From Clostridia bacterium (lineage in GTDB: Bacteria > Bacillota > TC1 > UBA5767), in NCBI GenBank assembly GCA_016887505.1, contig CP069393.1:806001-870000 (forward strand): DNA of 64,000 bases, given 5' to 3'. Made by a program: the position numbers and the translations under genes. This document shows, piece after piece, positions 8,139 to 15,679 of this stretch (its first letter is position 1; every line of letters starts with the position of its first letter). The notes under the pieces were generated by a model. It was not told the DNA's origin, made no database searches, and worked only from the letters and a program-made list of their open reading frames with translations.

Positions 8139-8474
8139 ATGTCTAAACTTATAACTCGTTATCTGATTTACTTATCTACAATTGCCGTAATTTCCTACTT
8201 TTATTCTGGATTTCAGGTAAGCTCTATCTCGGCAATGGTGGTATTCTCATTGGTACTATTCTTAATCAACCTGATTGTGAAGCCACTCGTGCAGCTTTTA
8301 ACCATTCCCATTACAGTGATGACACTTGGATTGTTCTTACTAGTAATTAACACCTGGATGATTATGCTCGCATCCTCACTAGTAAATGGTGTCTACGTAA
8401 ATGGTTTTATGAGCGCTTTCTTGGTATCTTTGATGCTTGCTATTTTGCAAAGTCTTGTTAAAAGTAAAAAATAA
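8139..8474 (+). CDS. Small four-helix membrane protein, phage holin family 4 / YvlD-like
   Basis: This is a 111-residue, almost wholly hydrophobic protein with four predicted membrane helices. It has the family hallmark NLIVKPLVQLLTIPITVMTLGLF, which places it in PF04020. The name comes from a mycobacteriophage holin, but chromosomal members such as YvlD are common in Firmicutes and tied to envelope stress in some species. AAGGAGG precedes the ATG. Its own promoter and terminator make it a single-gene unit. No phage genes are near, so a lytic role is unlikely. Confidence 0.85.
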   Translation: MSKLITRYLIYLSTIAVISYFYSGFQVSSISAMVVFSLVLFLINLIVKPLVQLLTIPITVMTLGLFLLVINTWMIMLASSLVNGVYVNGFMSAFLVSLMLAILQSLVKSKK

Positions 8475-8480
8475 CGAATT

Positions 8481-8520
8481 AAGGAAGATTTCCTAAATCA
8501 GGGAATCTTCCTTATATTTT
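8481..8520 (+). terminator. Terminator of the holin-like gene
   Basis: Arms 8481-8493 and 8502-8513 form a 12-13 bp stem directly after the stop codon and are followed by tatatttt. Confidence 0.75.
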
Positions 8521-8616
8521 AATCTCAAACTTTTCTAGGTACATTTATTGGATTATTTTCACTTCTACGACTTCGTTCATTTCGATTAATCCAATTTCAA
8601 CTGTCAATCCAATACT

Positions 8617-9081
8617 CTAATCCACAAAAGGAAGCAAATAGCCATAACCCTCTTCTTCCATATTTTCTTTGGGTATGAATCTCATTGCTGCACTGTTTAT
8701 ACAATAACGTAGACCACCCATTTCCTTGGGACCATCGGTAAACACATGTCCTAAATGTGAATCTGCCGTTTTACTCCGCACTTCTGTTCGATTCATACCA
8801 TGAGCCATATCCGTTTTCTCCTGGACCAAAGATTCCTCTATCGGCTTAGAAAAGCTAGGCCAACCGCATCCTGAATCAAACTTATCTTTCGAAAAGAACA
8901 AGGGCTCATCGCTTACCACATCCACATAGATGCCGACTTTGTTTTGACTCCAATAGTCATTCATAAACGGTGTTTCCGTGCCCGACATTTGTGTTACCCT
9001 GAATTGCTCTTGACTCAGTTTTTTACGAATTTCATCTTTGGAAGGTTTACTGTATTTCTTGGAGACAATTTTCTTAGTCAT
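8617..9081 (-). CDS. msrB: Peptide-methionine (R)-S-oxide reductase MsrB
   Basis: This is a 154-residue SelR-domain enzyme that reduces the R epimer of methionine sulfoxide in proteins. It shows [28 protein letters not shown] and [16 protein letters not shown], with catalytic Cys127 and a probable resolving Cys72. The pairs of zinc-binding CxxC motifs are absent, as in several Firmicutes MsrB proteins. The gene starts two bases after msrA, so the two are cotranscribed at the end of the OpuC-type transporter operon. It probably depends on thioredoxin (family knowledge). It is cytoplasmic, with no signal peptide. Confidence 0.96.
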   Translation of the reverse strand: MTKKIVSKKYSKPSKDEIRKKLSQEQFRVTQMSGTETPFMNDYWSQNKVGIYVDVVSDEPLFFSKDKFDSGCGWPSFSKPIEESLVQEKTDMAHGMNRTEVRSKTADSHLGHVFTDGPKEMGGLRYCINSAAMRFIPKENMEEEGYGYLLPFVD

Positions 9082-9083
9082 GC

Positions 9084-9563
9084 CTATACCCCCGCCTTAC
9101 TTAAGTCAATATGGCAATATCCGCCTGGATGCTTTTTCAAATAGTCTTGATGTTCCTCCTCCGCAATCACATAATTACGAACTAACTTTACATCTACTAC
9201 AATTGGTTTTGTATACTTTTCAGACATTTCCTTCAAAAATTCTTCCACTGTAGGAATTTCCGACTCCTCTGTCACATAGATGCCAGTACGGTATTGTCTA
9301 CCTTTGTCATTACCTTGTTTGTTCACGCTAGTTGGATCAATAATCTTAAAATACTCCGTCAGCAAAGTCACAAGTGGCAACCTTAGTTCATCGTACTCCA
9401 CCTTCACCGTCTCCGCATGATCTGTACGATGTAATTCCATATAGCTGGTACTCTCCGTGATTCCATTGCTGTAGCCTACTTCAGTACGCAAGACACCTTC
9501 AATACGATCAAAATAGGCTTGTACTCCCCAAAAACAACCGCCTGCTAGATAGATGGTACTCAT
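9084..9563 (-). CDS. msrA: Peptide-methionine (S)-S-oxide reductase MsrA
   Basis: This 159-residue enzyme has the catalytic GCFWG motif close to its N-terminus and the family block GYSNGITES...[11 protein letters not shown], and reduces the S epimer of methionine sulfoxide. The usual GRTGHAE reads HRTDHAE here, and the loop cysteine often found there is absent. The start at 9563 (MSTIYLAGG) is preferred because GAGGAG lies 8 bases before it. The ATG at 9572 lies only 2 bases from that site. It closely follows the OpuCA-type ATPase gene and precedes msrB, making an osmoprotection plus oxidative repair operon. Confidence 0.95.
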   Translation of the reverse strand: MSTIYLAGGCFWGVQAYFDRIEGVLRTEVGYSNGITESTSYMELHRTDHAETVKVEYDELRLPLVTLLTEYFKIIDPTSVNKQGNDKGRQYRTGIYVTEESEIPTVEEFLKEMSEKYTKPIVVDVKLVRNYVIAEEEHQDYLKKHPGGYCHIDLSKAGV

Positions 9564-9568
9564 TAACA

Positions 9569-10414
9569 TCACTCCTCACAACTATTTTCTACACGTAAGT
9601 TGTTATAGACCTCATTTAGTGTCATAGAGCCACATAAGATGTTTTCATATACCTGTTCCATCAAGGAACCGTCCAAAATAGAGCGGAACCCTTTAAGTCC
9701 AAAAAATTCTTTTACAAAAGGTGTCTTAGGATTAAATATTAACTCTCTGCCCGTACCCTGCTGTTCAATCTTCCCGTTGTTTAAAAGAATAATCCTTGTT
9801 CCCAGCTTTAAAGCCTCTGCAATATCATGCGTTACAAAGATAACTGTTTTCCCCAGCTTTGCATGCAGTGACTTCAGTTCGTCCTGCAAGGTACCCCTCG
9901 CAATCTCATCCACTGCACCAAATGGCTCATCCATCAATATGATATCTGGATCCGCCGCAAGTGCTCTTGCTACACCAATCCTTTGGCGTTGCCCTCCACT
10001 CAGTTCCCGTGGATACCGTGTTAAAAAGCTTCTTTCAAAGCCGAGTAAGTCAATCAGCTCTTCTGCTCTTTTCCTTCTTGTTCCCTTTGCAACCTTCATA
10101 AGTGACAACACGTAAGTAATGTTGTTTTCTATGGTCAAATGTGGCAAAAGTCCAATATGTTGAATCACATACCCGATACTTCTTCTTAGTTCAATCGTAT
10201 CCCACTCTTGAATATTCCGACCATTTACAATAATTTGACCGGACTCAAAAGTAAGAAGCTTATTAATCATTTTAAGCAGCGTCGTCTTACCACAGCCCGA
10301 GGCCCCTAAAAGTACCACAAACTCACCCTTTTCTACATCCAAAGATAAATGATCAATGACAAGTTGATCCTTCTGATATGATTTCACTATGTCTTGAATC
10401 TGGATAACTTGCAT
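9569..10414 (-). CDS. Glycine betaine/carnitine/choline-type ABC transporter ATPase (OpuCA-like)
   Basis: This is a 281-residue ATPase with Walker A GASGCGKTT, Q-loop VIQHIGLLPH, signature LSGGQRQRIG, Walker B IILMDEP and HD switch VTHD. The QHIGLLPHLTIENNI segment is typical of the osmoprotectant (OpuC/ProV) subclass. The tandem CBS domains that many OpuCA proteins carry at the C-terminus are absent. Only a short tail of about 40 residues follows the ATPase, so ionic-strength sensing through CBS domains is not expected. It lies one base after the binding-protein gene in the operon. Confidence 0.9.
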   Translation of the reverse strand: MQVIQIQDIVKSYQKDQLVIDHLSLDVEKGEFVVLLGASGCGKTTLLKMINKLLTFESGQIIVNGRNIQEWDTIELRRSIGYVIQHIGLLPHLTIENNITYVLSLMKVAKGTRRKRAEELIDLLGFERSFLTRYPRELSGGQRQRIGVARALAADPDIILMDEPFGAVDEIARGTLQDELKSLHAKLGKTVIFVTHDIAEALKLGTRIILLNNGKIEQQGTGRELIFNPKTPFVKEFFGLKGFRSILDGSLMEQVYENILCGSMTLNEVYNNLRVENSCEE

Positions 10415-10415
10415 A

Positions 10416-11321
10416 TTACAGCAATCCCTTTTGAGTCAAGAAATCCATTGCCACCTGTTTGGGATCCATATCTTCTATTTCTACCAAATAGTTCATCTCT
10501 GTCATTTCTTCATTGCTAATAAGGCCGTCCATCATTGCCAAAATACTAGTTAGCTCAGGATACATATCTAGCGTTTCTTGACGAACCAGCGTTGCTGCAA
10601 AATAGGAAGGGAAGAAATTCATATCATCCTCTAGGACAACCAAACCAAATTCTTTCAAACGTCCATCTGTCGAAAAAATGTTAATTGCATCAACTTGATC
10701 AGAGCCAATTGCTTGATATTTAAGACCTATATCCAATTCCACCTTATCATCAAAATCAAATCCATACGCTGCCTCTAATCCTGGATAACCATCCTCACGC
10801 TCATAAAAATCATATTCCGCACCCAACGCAAGTTGGTCACTTACTTTTGCAAGATCACTATACGTTTTAATATTCATAGCTTCTGCTACTTCTTTCTTCA
10901 TAGCAATGCCATACGTATCGTTAAAGCCATAGAGCTCTGACCAAACAATATCAAAATCACTCTTGTATTGTTCCTTCACAGCTTCATATAAGGCTTGTGG
11001 ATCATTAATCAAATCCTGTTTTAAAACAAACAGCCAACCTGTTCCAGTGTATTCTGGATAGATATCTATTTCTCCATTAATCATACCTGGATGGATGTTT
11101 GATGTACCACCACCGATGCCCAACTTTTGTTCAACCACAATATCTGAATTAGACTCAATCAGCTGGGTCAGCATTTCCACCAAGATATACTGTTCCGTCA
11201 TTGGCTTTGAAGCAATGACTACCGTCTTTTCATCCTTTGCACATCCAATTATACTTAGTGATATTACGAGCACAAGCAACAATACAAATATTTTTTTCGT
11301 TAAACCTACTCTACCGTTCAT
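10416..11321 (-). CDS. Osmoprotectant ABC transporter substrate-binding lipoprotein (OpuCC-like)
   Basis: This is a 301-residue lipoprotein. The signal helix ends in the lipobox SIIGC (Cys27) and an OpuAC-type binding domain follows. Recognised blocks are VIASKPMTEQYILVEML, GGGTSNIHPGMINGEIDIYPEYTGTG, and VDAINIFSTDGRLKEFGLVVLEDD. The IDIYPEYTGT stretch is characteristic of the OpuCC/OsmF quaternary-ammonium-binding group. GGGAGG supports the ATG at 11321. It would bind betaine, choline or a related solute at the membrane surface for the adjacent permease and ATPase. Confidence 0.92.
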   Translation of the reverse strand: MNGRVGLTKKIFVLLLVLVISLSIIGCAKDEKTVVIASKPMTEQYILVEMLTQLIESNSDIVVEQKLGIGGGTSNIHPGMINGEIDIYPEYTGTGWLFVLKQDLINDPQALYEAVKEQYKSDFDIVWSELYGFNDTYGIAMKKEVAEAMNIKTYSDLAKVSDQLALGAEYDFYEREDGYPGLEAAYGFDFDDKVELDIGLKYQAIGSDQVDAINIFSTDGRLKEFGLVVLEDDMNFFPSYFAATLVRQETLDMYPELTSILAMMDGLISNEEMTEMNYLVEIEDMDPKQVAMDFLTQKGLL

Positions 11322-11325
11322 ACTT

Positions 11326-11988
11326 TTACCTCCCTGTTGATTCTTTTCCTAAAACCCTACTATATAGTCTTTTTTCCAATAGACCCAGCAATGCATCCGC
11401 TATGATTGCCAGTAGGGCAACCAATAAACTACCCGCAATCGTCATCTCGGGGAAATAGGTCGTTATGCCCCGCCACAGTGCATTTCCTAAACCGCCCGCA
11501 CCTATAAAACTTGCAACTCCTGCCAAAGCAATGGTCATCACGACCATAGTCCGTATGCCTGTTATAATCACCGGCATTGCTAGTGGCAATTGAACCCGTA
11601 GCAACAATTGACTTGGCGTGCTTCCCATGCCAATCGCTGATTCAATAATTTGGTCATCTACCTCCATAATCCCCACATATGTATTTTTAACGATTGGAAG
11701 CATCCCGTAAATCACCAAGGCGATAATTGCACTTTTATTACCGATGCCAGTGATGGCTACTAAGAATCCAAACAGAGCAATCGATGGAATCGTATAAAGA
11801 AAATTGTTGATGCCCATCACAATGGAAGCTAGATTCCGATTCTTTGTTATTAGAACACCTACCGTTAAACCAATGATTAAAATAAAAAATACAGATACCC
11901 CTGTTAAAAAGATATGATCCAATGTCAATTCTAGAAAATAGGGCCACCGTTCTGTGTAAACACGTATTACTCCTTTTATGACTTCCAT
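11326..11988 (-). CDS. Osmoprotectant ABC transporter permease (OpuCB-like)
   Basis: This is a 220-residue BPD-type permease with about five to six membrane helices. It carries the EAA-loop-like segment ESAIGMGSTPSQLLLRVQLPLAMP, which contacts the ATPase, and the family motif GAGGLGNALWRGI. The start at 11988 is chosen because AGGAGG lies 5 bases upstream. An extended frame to 12036 lacks a site. Only one permease gene is present, whereas many OpuC systems have two (OpuCB and OpuCD), so it would act as a homodimer. It is the first gene of the operon opuCB-opuCC-opuCA-msrA-msrB. Confidence 0.92.
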   Translation of the reverse strand: MEVIKGVIRVYTERWPYFLELTLDHIFLTGVSVFFILIIGLTVGVLITKNRNLASIVMGINNFLYTIPSIALFGFLVAITGIGNKSAIIALVIYGMLPIVKNTYVGIMEVDDQIIESAIGMGSTPSQLLLRVQLPLAMPVIITGIRTMVVMTIALAGVASFIGAGGLGNALWRGITTYFPEMTIAGSLLVALLAIIADALLGLLEKRLYSRVLGKESTGR

Positions 11989-12131
11989 TGCACCTCCTGC
12001 TATTGTATAAACTATTCCTATACCTACATATTCCACTCTTTACCCCTGCTTCCTCTTAAGCATACCGAATAAAATGACATATTGCATATTTTTTAGTACC
12101 CCTCATTAAATTTCAAGCTCGAGCTGCTTAG

Positions 12132-12140
12132 TGCTATGAT
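12132..12140 (+). promoter_or_regulatory. Possible extended -10 promoter of the molybdopterin lipoprotein gene
   Basis: TGCTATGAT matches an extended -10 element and lies about 40 bases before the start codon at 12179. The -35 region is weak. Confidence 0.4.
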
Positions 12141-12178
12141 TAATAAGTAAGAAGTAGCACCAAAACAAGGAGGCTAAA

Positions 12179-12856
12179 ATGAAACAGTTTAAACTAATAA
12201 GCATATTGCTCATTGTAATGCTCGCTTTCAGTGCCTGCTCATCAGGTGAAGACCCTGCTGAACAACCCCCGATAGACACCCCAGAAGGGCCCACAATCAA
12301 CGAACTTGCAGAAGTGGAAGTACGAGAATATGAAGGAGAAGATCTTTCGTCTATCCTCGATTTTAGAGAAAACTCTATCAAGGGACCACAGGATGTCGAT
12401 ATTGACGCATATAGACTTACTGTTGATGGCTTGGTAGATAACCCGATGGAATACACTTATGATGAAGCGCTCGGATTTGACCGATATTCCAAAGTCGTAA
12501 ACATGTATTGTGTAGAAGGTTGGAGCGTAAATCTTCTTTGGGAAGGGATAAAAGTTGCTGATCTTTTGGAACAAGCTGGTATTGATCCATCCGCCAAAAC
12601 TGTCATCTTTCATGCTGTAGATGAGTACACAACTTCTGTACCCTTGGATTTCATTTTAGACAATGATATCTTATTAGCCTATAAAATGAATGACGTAGTC
12701 CTGCCTAAAGAAAGAGGATTTCCTTTCCAATTGGTAGCACAAGACAAGCTTGGTTACAAATGGATTAAATGGGTAACAAGAATAGAGCTTTCCGATGATG
12801 AGAACTATAAGGGCTTCTGGGAAAGCAGAGGTTACAACAATGAAGCTGATATCTAG
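12179..12856 (+). CDS. Exported molybdopterin-dependent oxidoreductase lipoprotein (sulfite oxidase/MsrP-like fold)
   Basis: This is a 225-residue lipoprotein with lipobox AFSAC (Cys20), then an acidic linker and an oxidoreductase molybdopterin-binding domain (PF00174). YRLTVDGLVDNP opens the domain. MYCVEGWS holds the candidate Mo ligand Cys111, matching the CVEAWS motif of E. coli MsrP (YedY). GFPFQLVAQDKLGYKWIKWV closes the cofactor pocket. It would be anchored outside the cytoplasmic membrane. The substrate is unknown. A sulfoxide or similar oxide is plausible, given that msrA and msrB are encoded in the divergent operon (inference). AAGGAGG precedes the ATG. The next gene overlaps its 3' end by 17 bases. 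Confidence 0.88.
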   Translation: MKQFKLISILLIVMLAFSACSSGEDPAEQPPIDTPEGPTINELAEVEVREYEGEDLSSILDFRENSIKGPQDVDIDAYRLTVDGLVDNPMEYTYDEALGFDRYSKVVNMYCVEGWSVNLLWEGIKVADLLEQAGIDPSAKTVIFHAVDEYTTSVPLDFILDNDILLAYKMNDVVLPKERGFPFQLVAQDKLGYKWIKWVTRIELSDDENYKGFWESRGYNNEADI

Positions 12857-13142
12857 GCTCAATAAAATTGCCGCTTGGGCCTTGATTCCCTTATTTATGC
12901 TATTTATTATTTCTGGTTTGGATTCGGTTAGCAGACAGTTTATTCCCATCTTATCCAGTCTATGGCATATTAAATACTTGTTTATACCCACTATGATTGC
13001 TTTTTTAATCCACTCTAGCTATGTAATTTACACTCGGGTTGTAAAAAAAGCAAAACACAAAATGCTTGCAAAACTAATACTGCCATTTTACTTGTTGCTA
13101 AACCTGTTAATTATCGTTTGGTTTGTAATGGCCATATATTAA
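12840..13142 (+). CDS. Small three-helix membrane protein, probable partner of the molybdopterin lipoprotein
   Basis: This is a 100-residue protein with three hydrophobic segments (about residues 10-27, 45-64 and 78-99). Histidines at 43 and 58 lie in or near the second helix and could hold a heme b or contact quinol (inference). It overlaps the Mo-lipoprotein gene by 17 bases, with AGAGG inside that gene, which implies translational coupling. In proteobacteria the equivalent partner MsrQ is a six-helix heme protein of about 200 residues. This one is half that size and shows no obvious sequence match, so the role is suggested by position only. Confidence 0.65.
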   Translation: MKLISRLNKIAAWALIPLFMLFIISGLDSVSRQFIPILSSLWHIKYLFIPTMIAFLIHSSYVIYTRVVKKAKHKMLAKLILPFYLLLNLLIIVWFVMAIY

Positions 13143-13148
13143 ATAAAC

Positions 13149-13190
13149 CGGAGTGCCAGAAGATTCTATACTCTTCCGTCACTCCGATTT
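13149..13190. terminator. Bidirectional terminator between convergent units
   Basis: CGGAGTG (13149-13155) pairs with CACTCCG (13180-13186), with further pairing inside. The plus strand continues attttta and the minus strand gtttattt, so it can serve both the Mo-lipoprotein operon and the rhodanese operon. Confidence 0.65.
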
Positions 13191-13202
13191 TTAGTTATTA
13201 TG

Positions 13203-13310
13203 CTAGCTTGCCAGCCTATTAAAATTTCCAAAAGCAGCACATCGGCCACCTATCGTTACTTTATCCCTATTATTTTTGAAATCATCCATGCGATATTTAC
13301 AAGGAGCCAT
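13203..13310 (-). CDS. Possible 35-residue small protein
   Basis: An ATG at 13310, 20 bases after the rhodanese stop, opens a frame of 35 codons ending just before the shared terminator. It encodes a basic peptide with two cysteines, in APCKYRMDD and GGRCAAFG. I see no good ribosome binding site, so translation would need coupling to the rhodanese gene. I do not recognise it, and it may be a chance frame. Confidence 0.25.
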   Translation of the reverse strand: MAPCKYRMDDFKNNRDKVTIGGRCAAFGNFNRLAS

Positions 13311-13329
13311 AGCAAGGAAACGAATTAAT

Positions 13330-13686
13330 TTACCAGTTTGCCCTACGACCAAAATCATAGACATCAGTATATCCCAAAGAACTTAGTATCTTAACTGCCT
13401 TCATGCTTCTAGAACCGCTCTCACAATAGACTATTACCGGCTGATCCTTCCTACTAATCTTTTTCGGTGCAACCGATTTAATGGTATGGAGTGACATTAA
13501 TTTACTTCCCTTAATGTGACCAGCTTGATATTCTTTTGCAGTACGTACATCTAGCAATACTGCTTTTTCTTCTCTAATCTTTTTCTTCGCTTCTTCCTTG
13601 CCAATCTTCTTTCTACCACGATAATATATCTTTTTATACAAACTAAATACAACCAAAGCTGCTAACGCCGGTATCAGTATATCCAT
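13330..13686 (-). CDS. Membrane-anchored rhodanese-like sulfurtransferase
   Basis: This is a 118-residue protein. One N-terminal membrane helix (about residues 3-15) and a basic stretch are followed by a single rhodanese domain with LLDVRTAKEYQAGHIKGS and the active-site loop VIVYCESGSRS, whose Cys would carry a persulfide. The start at 13686 has AGGAG 6 bases upstream. A longer frame to 13737 would overlap the ferredoxin gene. It follows the ferredoxin gene by 8 bases under one promoter with a CsoR/CstR-like operator, so a role in reactive sulfur handling is likely (inference). Confidence 0.87.
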   Translation of the reverse strand: MDILIPALAALVVFSLYKKIYYRGRKKIGKEEAKKKIREEKAVLLDVRTAKEYQAGHIKGSKLMSLHTIKSVAPKKISRKDQPVIVYCESGSRSMKAVKILSSLGYTDVYDFGRRANW

Positions 13687-13694
13687 GTTTACTC

Positions 13695-13877
13695 CTATAC
13701 ACTCTGAAATGCGCCATAAGGACACATCATCAAGCATTTACCACATTGTACACACTTCGCCTTATCAATAGTTGGTGCTTCAAATCCCTGCTGCTCAATT
13801 GCTCCAGTTGGACAATACGCGATAGAGGGGCAACGGTGGTTTTTAGGACAGCGTTGTCCTTCAACAATTATGCTCAT
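13695..13877 (-). CDS. Small ferredoxin-like iron-sulfur protein with an incomplete first cluster motif
   Basis: This is a 60-residue protein with seven cysteines. The C-terminal half holds a full 4Fe-4S pattern (Cys42, 45, 48, then Cys52-Pro). The N-terminal half has only three cysteines in a C-x5-C-x5-CP arrangement (Cys10, 16, 22), so the first cluster site is atypical. It may bind a 3Fe-4S cluster, use a non-cysteine ligand, or be reshaped for sulfur transfer. AAGGAG lies upstream of the ATG. It is cotranscribed with the membrane rhodanese gene. Confidence 0.85.
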   Translation of the reverse strand: MSIIVEGQRCPKNHRCPSIAYCPTGAIEQQGFEAPTIDKAKCVQCGKCLMMCPYGAFQSV

Positions 13878-13905
13878 TTTATTCTCCTTTACTCTTCACA
13901 AGTTT

Positions 13906-13928
13906 CATATACCCCAGTGGGGTATATG
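13906..13928. promoter_or_regulatory. CsoR/CstR-type operator palindrome
   Basis: Ten-base perfect arms, catatacccc and ggggtatatg, flank a 3-base centre. The C-tract/G-tract form TACCCC-n-GGGGTA is typical of operators for CsoR-family repressors, including persulfide-sensing CstR. It sits just downstream of the -10 element and covers the predicted transcription start of the ferredoxin-rhodanese operon. No regulator gene lies in the window. Confidence 0.7.
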
Positions 13929-13931
13929 AGA

Positions 13932-13960
13932 AGAATAACAGAATTATCTTTTTCTGTCAA
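13932..13960 (-). promoter_or_regulatory. Promoter of the ferredoxin-rhodanese operon
   Basis: On the minus strand a consensus TTGACA (13955-13960) is followed after 17 bases by TATTCT (13932-13937), directly next to the palindromic operator. Confidence 0.7.
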
Positions 13961-14077
13961 AATAATTCTAATCGCTTTTATCCCTTTAGAGATTAGGAAA
14001 AACAAATCATTCCTATTTTGCATATAATGAACTATTTGGTCAGAACAATATGTAGACAATCCTATAAATAATTAATG

Positions 14078-14107
14078 ATTACACACAATCTAAAAATCTG
14101 TTATACT
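14078..14107 (+). promoter_or_regulatory. Possible promoter upstream of the palindrome and MATE gene
   Basis: ATTACA (14078-14083) and TATACT (14102-14107) are 18 bases apart. Transcription would begin near 14114, a few bases before the 36-bp palindrome. Confidence 0.45.
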
Positions 14108-14127
14108 GTAAAACATAGCGAGTAGCG

Positions 14128-14170
14128 AAAGCGTAAGTCCAGTTATAACTGGACTTACGCTTTTTTATTT
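14128..14170 (+). terminator. Perfect 36-bp palindrome with T run: terminator or attenuator
   Basis: Positions 14128-14145 and 14146-14163 are perfect reverse complements, and T follows to 14166. It has the form of a strong plus-strand terminator, yet no plus-strand gene lies between 13142 and it. It sits between a candidate promoter and the MATE gene, so it may attenuate that gene, end a short RNA, or bind a dimeric regulator. Confidence 0.6.
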
Positions 14171-14230
14171 GCAAAAAGCAGTATTTTTCACACACTTTTA
14201 GTAATTCAGAACTATTTTATGGAGGTTGTC

Positions 14231-15634
14231 ATGAACAAAAACTATTTAGCAGAAGAAAAACTAGGAACACTTTTACTGAAATTCTCTATTCCTTGCATTC
14301 TCTCCCTTCTAATTTCATCCCTGTACAATATCGTTGACCAAATATTTATAGGTCACGCTGTTGGTTATCTTGGAAATGGAGCTACAAATGTAGTCTTCCC
14401 CATTACGATTATAGCCTTATCCTTAGCCTTATTCATTGGCGATGGTAGTGCCGCACTTCTCAGTATATGTTCTGGGAAAAAAGATTATGAATCTGGACGA
14501 AAAAGTGTTGGATCAGCAGTAACCCTAATGATTATGGTAAGCATTGCGCTGACCTTGGTTGCTGTTTTGAATAAAGAAGCTATCCTATGGCGCTTTGGCG
14601 CTACTGAAAATAACATTCGCTATGCTATTGAATATATGAATTATATTCTAATCGGTATCCCCTTCTTTATATTGGCAAACTCGATAAATTCAATTATTCG
14701 AGCGGACGGAAGCCCACAATATGCAATGGGATCCATGTTTATTGGTGCAATCGTAAACATCGTATTAGACGCCATCTTTATATTTGTATTCAATTGGGGC
14801 ATGATGGGTGCTGGACTTGCCACATCGATTGGCCAAGTAATTTCTGCAGCAGTGTCCTGTCGGTACTTATTCAGAATGAATACATTTACATTAGGATTAC
14901 AGGACCTTGTCCCCAATGCAATAATTGGGAAATTCTTGCCACTGGGGGTTAGTAGCTTCATAACGCAAATATCCATTGTGATTACTTTTACGGTCATGAA
15001 CAATGTATTGGTTACGCAGGGAGCACTATCAAAATATGGTAGTGATATTCCTTTGACTGCTTTTGGTATTGTTACAAAAGTCTTTCAAATCGTAATTTCT
15101 GTTATCGTGGGAATCGCAATTGGTGCACAACCCATTGTCGGCTTTAATTTAGGTGCTGGCAAATATGACCGAATTAAGTCCTTATATGCCTTAGTCCTAA
15201 AAGCTGAAATTATATTTGCGACCATTAGTACTTTAGCTTTTGAACTGTTTCCTAGTCAAATACTAGGTTTATTCGGTACAGAAAATAACCTGTATTTGGC
15301 ATTTGGCGTTAAAGCTTTTAGAATCTACTTGGCTTTTGTCATTTTATGTGCGGTGCAAAAATCATCGTCCATCTTTTTACAAGCGCTAGGAAAGCCAGTA
15401 CTCTCTATGGGGTTATCCCTTCTAAGAGACATCGTCTTAGTCTTACCGTTAATATTCATAATGACCAATATTATGGGTGTTGAAGGTATTCTCTTTACAG
15501 CACCAATAGCAGATCTTATCTCCTTTCTTGCAACCGCTCTTGTCATGATATACATCATGAAAGGCTTAGGAAAAGAAAGCGAAGAAAACAAGATTAATAT
15601 AGTTGCTCTTAAGAAAGCTGAAAATTTGTTATAG
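14231..15634 (+). CDS. MATE-family multidrug/cation efflux transporter
   Basis: This is a 467-residue membrane protein with about twelve hydrophobic helices in two similar halves. It begins with the family pattern LLKFSIPCILSLLISSLYNIVDQIFIG, and GVSSFITQISIVITF marks the second half. MATE proteins export drugs or metabolites in exchange for sodium or protons. The start at 14231 is preferred because GGAGG lies 7 bases upstream. An ATG at 14219 would overlap that site. The gene stands alone. The preceding palindrome may control it. The substrate cannot be inferred. Confidence 0.93.
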   Translation: MNKNYLAEEKLGTLLLKFSIPCILSLLISSLYNIVDQIFIGHAVGYLGNGATNVVFPITIIALSLALFIGDGSAALLSICSGKKDYESGRKSVGSAVTLMIMVSIALTLVAVLNKEAILWRFGATENNIRYAIEYMNYILIGIPFFILANSINSIIRADGSPQYAMGSMFIGAIVNIVLDAIFIFVFNWGMMGAGLATSIGQVISAAVSCRYLFRMNTFTLGLQDLVPNAIIGKFLPLGVSSFITQISIVITFTVMNNVLVTQGALSKYGSDIPLTAFGIVTKVFQIVISVIVGIAIGAQPIVGFNLGAGKYDRIKSLYALVLKAEIIFATISTLAFELFPSQILGLFGTENNLYLAFGVKAFRIYLAFVILCAVQKSSSIFLQALGKPVLSMGLSLLRDIVLVLPLIFIMTNIMGVEGILFTAPIADLISFLATALVMIYIMKGLGKESEENKINIVALKKAENLL

Positions 15635-15679
15635 ATTCAGCCATCTTGGTATCTAACATATTCTCTTCAAACAGCAGTA

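Noticed and set aside
8547-8616. In-frame open stretch after the msrB TAG, and long-loop hairpin 8547-8595
   Set aside because: Only about 20 codons follow the stop, there is no start or site, and the hairpin has a 31-base loop and no T run. Chance is the simplest explanation.
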